From assembly GCA_963989385.1 (NCBI GenBank), contig OZ022507.1, positions 53,207,400 to 53,271,399 on the forward strand: a DNA stretch of 64,000 nt. Direction: 5' to 3'. The notes under the pieces were generated by a model, which ran no database searches, was not told the origin of the DNA, and saw nothing but the letters and a program-made list of their open reading frames with translations. The position numbers and the translations under genes are program-made. The stretch's first letter is position 1, and each line of letters starts with the position of its first letter. The stretch comes from Ctena decussata (taxonomy: Eukaryota; Mollusca; Bivalvia; Lucinida; Lucinidae). Shown here piece after piece: positions 56,081-64,000 of this stretch.

Positions 56081-56256
56081 CTCCAGATAAGAGGAGTTTC
56101 AGGATAATTCCGAGATAATTTTTCTTATTTCTCAATGAAAACATACATTGTGGCCCCTCATCAGAACCGTGTCTGATAAGGGGTCACATCATGTTTTTAT
56201 GGAGAAATATGGAAAATTATCCCTAAATTATCCCTGTAACTCCCTCTTATCTGCAG
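56081..56256. mobile_element. Hairpin MITE just downstream of the USP stop codon
   Basis: CTCCAGATAAGAGGAGTTTC pairs with a complementary ACTCCCTCTTATCTGCAG. The inner GGATAATTCCGAGATAATTT pairs with AATTATCCCTAAATTATCC, and GACCCCTTATCAGACACGG-like sequence closes the stem near 56150-56190. It begins 24 bp past the stop codon at 56280, so it probably lies in the 3' UTR. Confidence 0.8.
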
Positions 56257-56279
56257 CACTGTCAGCTGTCATACACTGA

Positions 56280-57302
56280 TCACTTATTTTGCTCAGCCAT
56301 TGCTCTCTTGTAAAATAAGAGATATGCATTTTCTCGTACTTCTCTCGTTGTAATCTCATACTGCATGTTCACATCCCAGACCAGGTCATCATCAAATTTG
56401 TACCAAGTTCCATCAGATTCTTGACAGTAGCATATATAATGTCCACAGCTTGTTGACTCTGACCCCAAATGAACACATATACCATACAAATCATATTTAT
56501 AGCTGTCCGTAGCAGCTGTCAGATCCTCCCTATTCGTAACCTTGTCATATACAATACTCGTCATATCAAGTCCTTTAAGCGGAATACTAACAGGGGCACA
56601 GATTTTTCTAGACTGTTGTGTGAACTGATTGTATGTAAACCTTAGTAACTGAATAACCAAACATTCAGGTAGTTGTCGTAAAAGGCATCTACGTTGTGCA
56701 TCTCGTAAAAACTGAGTTGGAAATGGGGCAATTTTTTCCCCAACAGGTGTTGATGTCCTGAAAACATTGTCATGAAACCCACTATCATTAATTATCTCCC
56801 TTTGACCTAGAATCGGGGACATGTACGAGCCGGAGCCGGAGTCCATGGGAGATGGCACAGCGGAGTCAGTGCTGGTCATAACAGTCTGTCTATGGGACAA
56901 GTTCCTTGAGTTTCTCATTCCCCTATGGCCAAACCCTTGCCCTGGTAATACAGGAGTGCTGTCCCCTTTGTTACCCTGTGCTTTGTTACAGAAGGAACAA
57001 ACAAGCCCTTCTTTGCCGATCAAATGTTCGATATTACAAAATTTGGTGAAGCAGTCCTCAAGAAAGACAAGCCCTGAAACATCCCTTGGAGCTACAACAG
57101 GAACTGGTAATATGTTAAACGTCTGCATGTTAACAGACAGGTGGTTGTCTGATAGACAGTGATATGCTTCGACAAGCTGACCAGTGAAGAGGTTGTCTAT
57201 CGTTGATTTGTTTTTCTGCTTGTAGACCAGCCATTCTAGGTCTGATAGCCTCTGTATTGGCTCAGCATAGCTGTCATTGTCCAATCCGTTTGCTTCGCTA
57301 AT
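56280..57302 (-). CDS. USP terminal exon: fingers, disordered insert, histidine box, stop
   Basis: Acceptor TTTGTGTATTTTGCAG ends at 57303. The exon opens in phase 0 with ISEANGLDND and ends with a TGA at 56280-56282, encoding 340 residues. Landmarks: IDNLFTGQL (USP sub-domain entry), LEDCFTKF, CSFC, a Ser/Thr/Gly-rich insert, RRCLLRQLPECLVIQLLRF, SCGHYICYC and KFDDDLVWD, and the closing ENAYLLFYKR that typifies USP ends. The plus-strand frame at 56821-57162 is a shadow. Confidence 0.9.
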   Translation of the reverse strand: MSEANGLDNDSYAEPIQRLSDLEWLVYKQKNKSTIDNLFTGQLVEAYHCLSDNHLSVNMQTFNILPVPVVAPRDVSGLVFLEDCFTKFCNIEHLIGKEGLVCSFCNKAQGNKGDSTPVLPGQGFGHRGMRNSRNLSHRQTVMTSTDSAVPSPMDSGSGSYMSPILGQREIINDSGFHDNVFRTSTPVGEKIAPFPTQFLRDAQRRCLLRQLPECLVIQLLRFTYNQFTQQSRKICAPVSIPLKGLDMTSIVYDKVTNREDLTAATDSYKYDLYGICVHLGSESTSCGHYICYCQESDGTWYKFDDDLVWDVNMQYEITTREVRENAYLLFYKRAMAEQNK

Positions 57303-60300
57303 CTGCAAAATACACAAATAAATTTGTATGTTCAACTATCAATTCTAAGTATTGGGACAGATAAGTCCCTGCAAACAATGCAGACCCAGATCAGACTGCT
57401 CCAAAAGGAGCAGTCCGATCGGGGTCTACACTGTTTGTCCTTCTATCTGCACCTTTTGGGCCCATTACTGCACTGTAAAACCAAAGCTCCATTTCTTAGG
57501 ACAATTATGGTGTTATTTCAGGTGTCCCAATTATATGAATTTTTATGGTAACACAGACCATCACAGCTACAGTACCAGCATGATAAACATCATCTTACTA
57601 TTACTAGCCAATCAGCACCATGCAATGTAATATTTTCTAATACCAAGTCAGGGCTGGAAAAATTCACTCATCTGCACTCCATGGGGACTGCCTTTTGCTG
57701 AAGGTAGAGTAAAAATTTTGCCAGGTCCACTTGAAAATTAAAATCTGACGGTCATGTAGGACTAGTGAAAATTTTAAGGGTTTTCAAGCCCTGCAAGTCC
57801 ATACTTACTCTCTTGTTGAGGCACTCCAGCAAGTGGTTTTTAGTGAAACTTTTTTCTTTAAAGATGCTAATATATCAAAACTTTAGGTTTAACATACCCA
57901 AAACCATTTCTCGTAGCTAAATACTGACTTGCAGCATATTGCATGACCTCTTTTGTCTATTTTTATCATTTTTTGTTTTGAGGTGGGTTTTCCAATAGTA
58001 AAAATATTCCTTCTGGTTTCCAGCCTTTGATGAGGTTCATTTTAATTTTAATTAAGCTGAGAACCACCCATTATGACATCACAACAGAAATGATGTCACC
58101 ACTAATCACCTGATCTGTTTTGGAATATGATCATTTCAGCAAAGGGTTGCTTGCAGTGTCAGCTACATTTATGCATCATTTTGTTTTCCAAAAAGATATT
58201 ACTTACGAAAATAACTGCTATAAGATATAAGCATAAATTCTTCTGAACTGATTTCATGTTAATTTTATATGAAGTGTTAATTTTCAAGAATGTGCTTGAA
58301 CCATGCCACCCCTACAGCAATAATGGTTATCTTGAGGCTGCCATTATGAAACTGAAAAAAAAAATACATTGCAAGAGATTACTTTCCAAGCTTGAGAGCA
58401 TGCCAATGAATTTCAAAAACCCTACTGGACAAATCTGACTACGAGAAATGGTAGTAAACTGAACCATGTAAGTGGAATTTACTGTTTCTTTATGCTTTAA
58501 GTATAAACTTCGAAAAACCACTTGCTGGAGTGCCTCAATAAGAGAGTAGTATCAGGTACATGTACTAATAATACTGTATGCATCATGACTGCAGTGCAAT
58601 AATATTACTCAATACAGGGTATCTGATAATAATATTATTGTGAAATAGAACTGTAATGCATCACGATTGGCTATTGCACCCCAATATTATTACTCAATAC
58701 TGGGTATCTGATAACAATAATATTGTGATGCATCATGATCCTGAAACTGAATTTTGGGCAATAACATTGTAATGCACTGTGCTTGATAGATCAACCATCT
58801 GGATTAAACGTACATCAATAATGTATGGTTACTTCATATTGAATATGTCTTGAAATGTTTTCAATCCATGTTTACTTGCCTAGAAATTTCCATACTGTAT
58901 GCAAGCTACCAATGAAAGTATTTTTGATGGCATGCTTTTCATCAGTTTGAATCGTTTGATCAGGGAAGCAAACAGAATTTCAGTTTGTCAGGCCTTCCAC
59001 CAATCACAAATAAGGCGATACCAAAGCGTTTCAGATGCATGAAACAAAAAGATATTGGTTTTGGCAATACCAGTAATTTTGTGATACATGTAGCTGTTGT
59101 TCATTCATCCTCCAGCAAAAAAGCTGAAGCCCCTCCCCCACATTATAACTTACTCAGTGGGGAACCACAGATCTATAACATACATTTTTATGGAGATATG
59201 AAGACAAGTATCATTGCTCAGGGATAAAGGTTCTTTTACCGGTCCAGACCGCCCAAAACTGAAATTTTACATTAAGGTAATAGGCATTTTCTCTTAAAAC
59301 TCTGGGGGCCACCCCAAAATATAGGGAACATGGGCCCCTATTAGTCTTTATCCATTATATCTGAAACTCTGGAAATTACCTCTTTTCTACAAGCTTCTTT
59401 GAGATCACTGATTCTGGCTGGTGTGAGGTCCCCATAGATGAACTTCAGGACAGAAAACTTAGCTGTTTTCTGAACATCGTTTGTGCCATCTGAAAATTGA
59501 CATTTTTGTGTCATATGATACAAAATGATCTGTGTCATATGATATAAATGAAATGTGCACTCAGATCATCCTGGGCATCAGCTTATTCTGATCAGAATTT
59601 TCCCTGTGTGCTTAAAGGGTAGCTAAGGGTCTAAGTTAGCTCCATAAGGACAGCTAAAACTCTGATCAGACTGGGCAGATGCCCAGGCTGATCTGTGTCT
59701 TTGTTGGGTGCACATGCCACTTTGTTGGTTTTCTCGTGTTGTGGCTCATATTTAGGCAAAAGTGCCTTGGAGGAAAAATGTAGCCCCACATCAGACTGCT
59801 TCCTCAGGCATATGGGTACACCTCCATTTTTACATCTATACAGAAATACCTTTTATGACTTCCTGTTTGCTTCCTTGGCTGACAAAGCTCTTCCAAAATG
59901 GGGTCTACTCTTATAGGAAAGACTTTGCTCCTAGGGTAGCAAATTCTTTCCTTTTATAGTTGACTCCCATTGAGAAGGGAGGCAAAAAAGAAAACAGCAC
60001 AGTTGCTTTCCCTGAAAGTGAATCCATTCATCAAAAGAATCAGTCTGATCAAGGTGAGCATTGTTTGCTATTTTGCCTGCAAAGGATAGTGAAATAAACT
60101 TACTGAATTTTTGGGGCAATTAGTTAGTGTTACATGCTGCTACCATGATAAAACTTTTAATTGGTGGAAGGGAAGAATATAAAAATTATCAAGATTGGCA
60201 AATCTAATCGACTGACAGTGACCCCTTCCCATAAACTTGTCTTTAACCAAAACATCCGATTGCAGACATCAATGCAGGTGGGTGACAACAATCCCTCTTT

Positions 60301-61809
60301 TGTACAAACACGCTAAAAGCCATCCTATTTAGACATCTACTACTAGCATGTTAACCCTTGAAGTGCTAAAAATGATAGTACTTAACTTTGCAAATGGCAT
60401 ACTGAAGATGCATATGGGGCAGCTCATAAAGAGCCCCCTCATCTGGATCTACATTGTTAGCCGCATTGTGTTTGAATTTTTGATATTATGATTCAGCTTG
60501 GATGAATCTTTTAAATTTTTAATTTTTCAGATGTGAATTTTGTCAATAGCTTTTCTGATACTTTAAAGGTTATGGTGGAGAAATGTGAAAATTCAATGTT
60601 TAAACACCAAAAATGTTGGCTAATTGTGAGTTCTGCCTACCTTGGGAGCACTTCTTGTTCAGGATGTTCATCAAGGTGTCCATCAGCCACATTATAAACT
60701 CTGCTGCATCCTGCTGACTCTGTCGCTCACCAGGTGGAGCCACTAGATGACTATTCAACACTGACACAGCCTCTTTAAATGCTGCTGGATTTAACACCTT
60801 GTGTTTCCCAGGCTTATCACTACAAACTGTCAAAAGTTCAACAAAACTACTCAAAAGTACAGATTCTGCAACAGAGCAGTCAATATCTTCCTTCATCTCC
60901 CTAGAAAGGTCCTTTACAAGGCACGGACTACGTGACAGACACTGTACAACACTGTTCATAAAGCACAGATTCTGACCTTCATTTTTCAACCCTGCTGGTT
61001 TACTAGTCCAGCTACCCCCAAAGCCTAGCGCTGAAGCAAATTTACTTGTTAGTGACTGACTAGCACCAGGGTATGATGGTAATGACACAGGCTTAAAGGA
61101 TGAATTTGTTCTTAGAGGTCTTCTTCTGAGATCATTACTATTAAACCAACTAGAAGCAGCACGATTTGTAGTTTGATGAAAAACGGGCGCGTTAGCCTGA
61201 GTGACAGAGCCAACACTGGTTTGATCTGGCTGGCTAGGGTAACTACTGCTTAGATTAAACTGTGAGTTTTTTGTTTGTTGAGACTGTTGTATACTAGCAG
61301 TAGTATGAGGAAACCCTGAATCAGCTGGGAACTGGGCACTTGTTTTAAACTGTTCATTCTGACTGCCAGCTTTAACTGTTGCTTCCTCAGTTAAAAACCT
61401 GTTCTTCAGGTCGTTAACCTGTTGCTCATAGTTTGGCTTCCATTCTGGCTTTTTATAAAACAAACCAGTTACCCTTGATACAAAACTACTTAAAAACCCT
61501 GATAAATATGTGTTCTTTTTGCTAGTATCAACATTCCTCTTTCTCCATGGCGATTCTTCTATCGACCTTTGCCACTGTCTAATCTTGGAGACATTGTCTG
61601 TGTGTTGTTGATACTCCTCCCATCTTATATGTAAATTGCTCCACCAATAGCTAAAATCCACTCTACCACTGAGCTGGGTGTAGACCAAGGTCAAAACTGT
61701 TAGAGATATGAGAAGGTATGGGTTGTGGTCAAGCAGGTAGATGAGAAAACATATAAGACCCAGAAATAAGGATTCAACCAACCAGATGGATCTTTTTGCT
61801 TCTTCAGTC
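56280..61809 (-). CDS. Membrane-anchored ubiquitin-specific protease (USP, peptidase family C19), three exons visible, 5' end missing
   Basis: USPs remove ubiquitin from proteins by cysteine proteolysis. The exons 61809-60641, 59489-59380 and 57302-56280 join with matching phases to give 766 residues. Order: a hydrophobic hairpin near the start (about 9-26 and 31-46); a polar, Ser/Gln-rich linker to about 270; the cysteine box GLKNEGQNLCFMNSVVQCLS (Cys282) and QQDAAEF at 365-371; a fingers region with CSFC (528-531) and a disordered insert of about 90 residues; LVIQLLRF; the histidine box SCGHYICYC (His714) and YKFDDDLVWD (Asp730-732). The second zinc Cys pair is not a clear CxxC. The cysteine box has one extra residue relative to the usual N-x-G-N-T-C, a spacing also found in USP53/54-type proteins, but the N-terminal hairpin differs from those. 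Known membrane USPs such as USP30 and USP19 are anchored differently or have different boxes, so I give no symbol. The start exon is not found. Confidence 0.85.
57338..57550. mobile_element. MITE family M2, copy 6, in USP intron next to the splice acceptor
   Basis: AATTCTAAGTATTGGGACAG at the left and GTGTCCCAATTATATGAATT at the right, with GACTGCTCCAAAAGGAGCAG and GGGGTCTACACTGTTTG inside. It ends about 35 bp from the acceptor of the last USP exon (57303). Confidence 0.9.
57808..58546. mobile_element. TA-flanked TIR element in the USP intron (739 bp)
   Basis: The left CTCTCTTGTTGAGGCACTCC and right GGAGTGCCTCAATAAGAGAG ends, continued by AGCAAGTGGTTTTT / AAAAACCACTTGCT, form inverted repeats of about 34 bp with very few mismatches. 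TA borders both sides (57806-57807 and 58547-58548). No transposase. Confidence 0.9.
58547..59341. repeat. Intron spacer with an internal duplication
   Basis: TATTACTCAATACAGGGTAT with CTGATAATAATATTATTGTG (from 58605) is repeated from 58688 as TATTACTCAATACTGGGTAT with CTGATAACAATAATATTGTG. Both are preceded or followed by GATGCATCATGA/AATGCATCACGA. No gene. The frame at 58985-59227 is not recognised. Confidence 0.6.
59380..59489 (-). CDS. USP exon: 36-residue helical linker of the catalytic domain
   Basis: Acceptor TCAATTTTCAG ends at 59490, and donor AAAGAG/GTAATT begins at 59379. The 110 bp completes the Asp codon split after exon end 60641 and adds 36 codons (GTNDVQKTAK ... LKEACRKE), leaving phase 0 for the next exon. 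An open frame continues past the donor to 59341, but the phase match and donor sequence support the shorter exon. The piece bridges the QDAAEF helix and the fingers region in the usual USP order. Confidence 0.85.
59554..59747. mobile_element. MITE family M1, partial, in USP intron
   Basis: The left TIR is lost. CATCCTGGGCATCAG, AAGGGTAGCTAAGGGTCTAA, GCCCAGGCTGATCTG and the right end TTTGTTGGTTTTCTCGTG...GGCTC remain. Confidence 0.85.
59853..60035. mobile_element. MITE-like family M5, copy 2, in USP intron
   Basis: Same block order as 51830-52015: TTCCTGTTTGCTTCCTTGGC, CTCTTCCAAAATGGGGTCTA, an imperfect GACTTTGCTCCTAG/GTAGCAAATTC hairpin, then GAGAAGGGAGGCAAAAAAG. The copies differ at scattered sites. 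Confidence 0.75.
60036..60640. other. Intron of the USP gene
   Basis: No repeat or coding sequence recognised. The sequence ends at the donor at 60639-60640 on the minus strand. Confidence 0.5.
60641..61809 (-). CDS. USP exon: membrane hairpin, linker, cysteine box
   Basis: The acceptor on the minus strand is GTTCTTTTTTTCAG, ending at 61810. The first exon base completes a codon begun upstream (phase 2). The donor CCCAAG/GTAGGC ends the exon at 60641 in phase 1. The exon encodes 389 full codons, TEEAKRSIWL... to ...KKCSQ. If the transcript were unspliced here, a Met 13 codons upstream (61845-61847) would open the frame, so that is the alternative start. The strong pyrimidine tract favours splicing. 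Charged residues DHNP separate the two hydrophobic segments, consistent with a re-entrant or two-pass anchor that leaves both ends on the same side. Confidence 0.85.
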
Positions 61810-62274
61810 CTGAAAAAAAGAACACCATATAAAATTTTCATTCTCATTTGTGCTCATCTAAAAGTCTCATTCCTTCAAGGAACTGAAGTTTAAATACATT
61901 AACAGACACAACTTGTTAAAATAAAAACCCTTTTGAATAGGGCACAATATAATAGATCCCTAATAAATAGCCAAGTCTTGAAAGAATTTGGTTTGAATAC
62001 CGGTCTCATCAGGAATCTGCCAACTAGATTTAACACTTCCAGGGTTGCCACTCACACTCCTTTTCCAAGTTTGGTGACAGTCAGTGACCCATGTAGCAAC
62101 CAAGGATGAAAATATGAGCACAGGCATCAGAATATGAGGAGTCGTAGTCTAACAAATAGTGATGGGCAATCAGCTTAAAATCACAATCTATCATCAGTTT
62201 ATAATCAGAAGGCCTAACCAGCTTGAACTAGCTATCGATGCTACAATCAGATTAAATACTGTCTAACATAATCA
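61810..62274. other. Upstream intron or 5' flank of the USP gene
   Basis: No upstream coding exon was found. An AGTGATGGGCAATCAG sequence near 62159 resembles hAT-type MITE ends, and a possible partner (TCACTGGCCC) lies near 63173. The pairing is too weak to call. Confidence 0.35.
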
Positions 62275-62548
62275 GAGAGGCGCGGTAGTCGAGTGGTTAG
62301 AGTGGCCCGGCTATCGTGCAGAAAGTCACCGTAAGGTCGGGAGTTCGCAGCTCAGTCGCCATATGATGACTGGAAAACTCTCTCTGTCAACCCAGCAGTA
62401 AATGGGTACCTTTTTCGAATCAGGGAATGATAAGGCAGCGAAAGGAGAGGGATGTGCTCCGCCTTTCATCAGCTGTGTCCAAGATACAGTGGGTCTCTAA
62501 CCCCCACTGCCCCTACGGCTATTAGGCTATGGAAAACCTTTACCTTTT
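62275..62548 (+). mobile_element. tRNA-derived SINE, family S2, best copy
   Basis: The head GAGGCGCGGTAGTCGAGTGG with TTAGAGTGG is tRNA-like (A box region), and a degenerate B-box region GGGAGTTCGCAGC follows at about 62339. The body AGGGAATGATAAGGCAGCGA and TGTCCAAGATACAG, and the CCCCCACTGCCCCTACGG 3' region, are shared with 27482-27710. Not a functional tRNA gene. Confidence 0.8.
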
Positions 62549-63698
62549 GAACATAATCAACCCTTTTAGCGCCCAGTGAGCTTAACTTTTTCAAAATAGT
62601 GGCTAACACTTGTATTAATGAATTTTGTTTCTTACAAGCACCATTTTAACGATTTGTTTTATTCAAGGAAACAAATTAAAAGGTTAAAAATAGGAGAAAA
62701 GATGCTTATGTCATAAAAGGATAGCGAAGCTTTACAAATGAGAATTGAAAGATGCTGTAGTATTTTTCAGCTCTTAAAAACAGGCAATTACATGTAAAGG
62801 GGTAAACTAATAAAAATATGTCCACTTATAGTCATATGCCAATAAAATACCATGATGTGGGCTTATAGGGGCATGTGCGATAGGTCAAAAACAGTATATG
62901 CATTCAGTCTGCTTCATTTTCAGAACTAATTGCAATGTATTTAAAATATAAAATAGACAGGCCTTGTCAGGATAGAGCCTTTCACATTGGAAACAACCTA
63001 CAAGCATGTTTCCTGAAAAAATTCATGTTATTTTCAATCTCTCCGTACACTAATATACGGTATTTTTCAAAGCAAATATTAATTTCTGATTATCATAATT
63101 ACAATTGATTATGAATTTACAATCCATGATCGGAATCAGTTGCCTAAGCCCACTGACTTTTGATCGTGACTAATCACTGGCCCACCAATACTAATGAAAC
63201 AGCTGCAGGACCTATAATAGCTATGCCCTAAAATTATCCAGTTATAAAAGGTTGCTGCTTGCCTGATTAATTAGTCTACAGCTGCACTTACGTTTGGATG
63301 GGTTCAAGCCCTAATAGTAATATTAATTAATAACAGTGAGTCTGACAGCTGCCTTCCAATTTTGACATTAAAGCAGCCATAAGGGTCGGTCAAGTGATGA
63401 CATAAACTGTTGTTAATGTTTTCATACACAGTCATATTATCATCTCTGTCACAACTGATGCACTCAGGGCGGAGCCTAGGCCATCATTCTAATATAGTAC
63501 ATTTGATTGGACAGTAGGTGGAGCTTAATATGCAGTCGGGTTTTTTTTTACCAATGTCAGTTAACTCAACAGGTAATATATATTTGCCACCAGAGAAGAT
63601 GCGTGTCAAATGTAATACACAAACAATTCCCCGCCAATAAAATGGTTATTGATGGATGATATCATTTTCTGAAAATTGACATATGCTGGGATTCCTGG
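62549..63698. other. Upstream non-coding region
   Basis: A good donor on the minus strand (AAAC/GTAAGTGCAG, near 63290) exists, but the preceding frame in the phase required by the USP exon meets a stop within about 30 bases and lacks a Met. So it is not a convincing first exon. A poly-T tract is at 63540-63549. Confidence 0.4.
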
Positions 63699-63946
63699 GC
63701 CCAGTTGTTCAAAGCATCGTTAGCTTAACGAGCTCGTTAAGAGGTCAACTTGTGAAGTGTTTTATGACTTTATAACCAAATACACTGATATTTTTTGTTG
63801 AGATAAAATGTGAGAAGCTTTTGCAGTGCAAAAGCTTTTCACATTTTTTCAACAAAAAATATTGGCTTATTTGAGATATTAACAGTTGAAATTTTAACGA
63901 AACATTAACTAACGAGGTCGTTAGTTTTGAACAACCAAGCCCTGGC
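63699..63946. mobile_element. MITE with GTTGTTCAAA ends
   Basis: GGGCCCAGTTGTTCAAAGCA at the left and TTTTGAACAACCAAGCCC at the right are inverted repeats. CGTTAGCTTAACGAGC and TTAACTAACGAGGTCGTTAG are subterminal. The core is a hairpin, AAAATGTGAGAAGCTTTTGC with its complement. The complete element is about 248 bp. Confidence 0.9.
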
Positions 63947-64000
63947 TGTTAATCATCATGTGCCACCTGCAGGACTTGAAAATTTTTAAAATTGTCACTC

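Noticed and set aside
56821..57162. 113-residue plus-strand frame
   Set aside because: It lies antisense to the USP terminal exon, whose motifs and splice phases are clear.
63240..63310. First coding exon of the USP gene
   Set aside because: A good GTAAGT donor exists, but in the phase required by the next exon the frame meets a stop without a Met.

Overview
The window is eukaryotic, repeat-dense and AT-rich. It is most likely a bivalve or other mollusc genome. Reasons: there are no bacterial-style packed genes; the one convincing host gene has GT-AG introns with long pyrimidine tracts; and there are many miniature inverted-repeat elements (MITEs), tRNA-derived SINEs, GACGGACG-type simple repeats, and decayed RTE-like, Penelope-like and Ty3/gypsy-like retroelements of the kind common in bivalves. 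The species assignment is inference. No database was searched.

Layout. 0-3 kb: a degenerate TATACCCGAT-type tandem array, then a roughly 2.3 kb palindrome with a smaller inverted-repeat element nested in one arm. 4.2-11.9 kb: a region bounded by about 65 bp near-identical inverted repeats with internal GTTCACTG/CAGTGAAC motif clusters. It contains a 5'-truncated reverse transcriptase pseudogene (7.3-8.4 kb) and its tail, a 300 bp palindrome, and a tandem repeat of about 165 bp period. 12.6-13.3 kb: a second copy of the RT tail after a 23 bp run of N. 13.8-24.6 kb: MITEs, a TA-flanked mariner-type non-autonomous element, an RTE 3' fragment, and a complete tRNA-derived SINE. 24.6-27.2 kb, minus strand: a Ty3/gypsy-like remnant in which the end of pol is followed by a separate C2H2 zinc-finger ORF that runs into a polypurine tract. 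29.3-30.2 kb: a long inverted-repeat element. 32.6-34.7 kb: an RTE-like LINE pseudogene broken by a TTAA-flanked MITE. 36-40 kb: a MITE cluster. 40.3-45.7 kb: a mosaic in which three copies of one 1.1-1.6 kb repeat lie within another repeat array. 47.5-56 kb: more MITEs and a 2.1 kb repeat split by a 1.34 kb TIR element.

The only well-supported host protein gene is at 56.28-61.81 kb on the minus strand. It encodes a ubiquitin-specific protease with a hydrophobic N-terminal hairpin (probably membrane-anchored). Three exons with matching splice phases give 766 residues, with cysteine and histidine boxes and an Asp-rich third box in order. The first coding exon was not found, and may lie upstream of 61.81 kb or outside the window. 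Its introns and 3' flank are full of MITEs, one ending about 35 bp from a splice acceptor and one forming a hairpin just after the stop codon.

Most remaining ORFs are chance frames inside repeats. The most unusual element is the gypsy-like remnant with a possibly spliced zinc-finger ORF in the env position.
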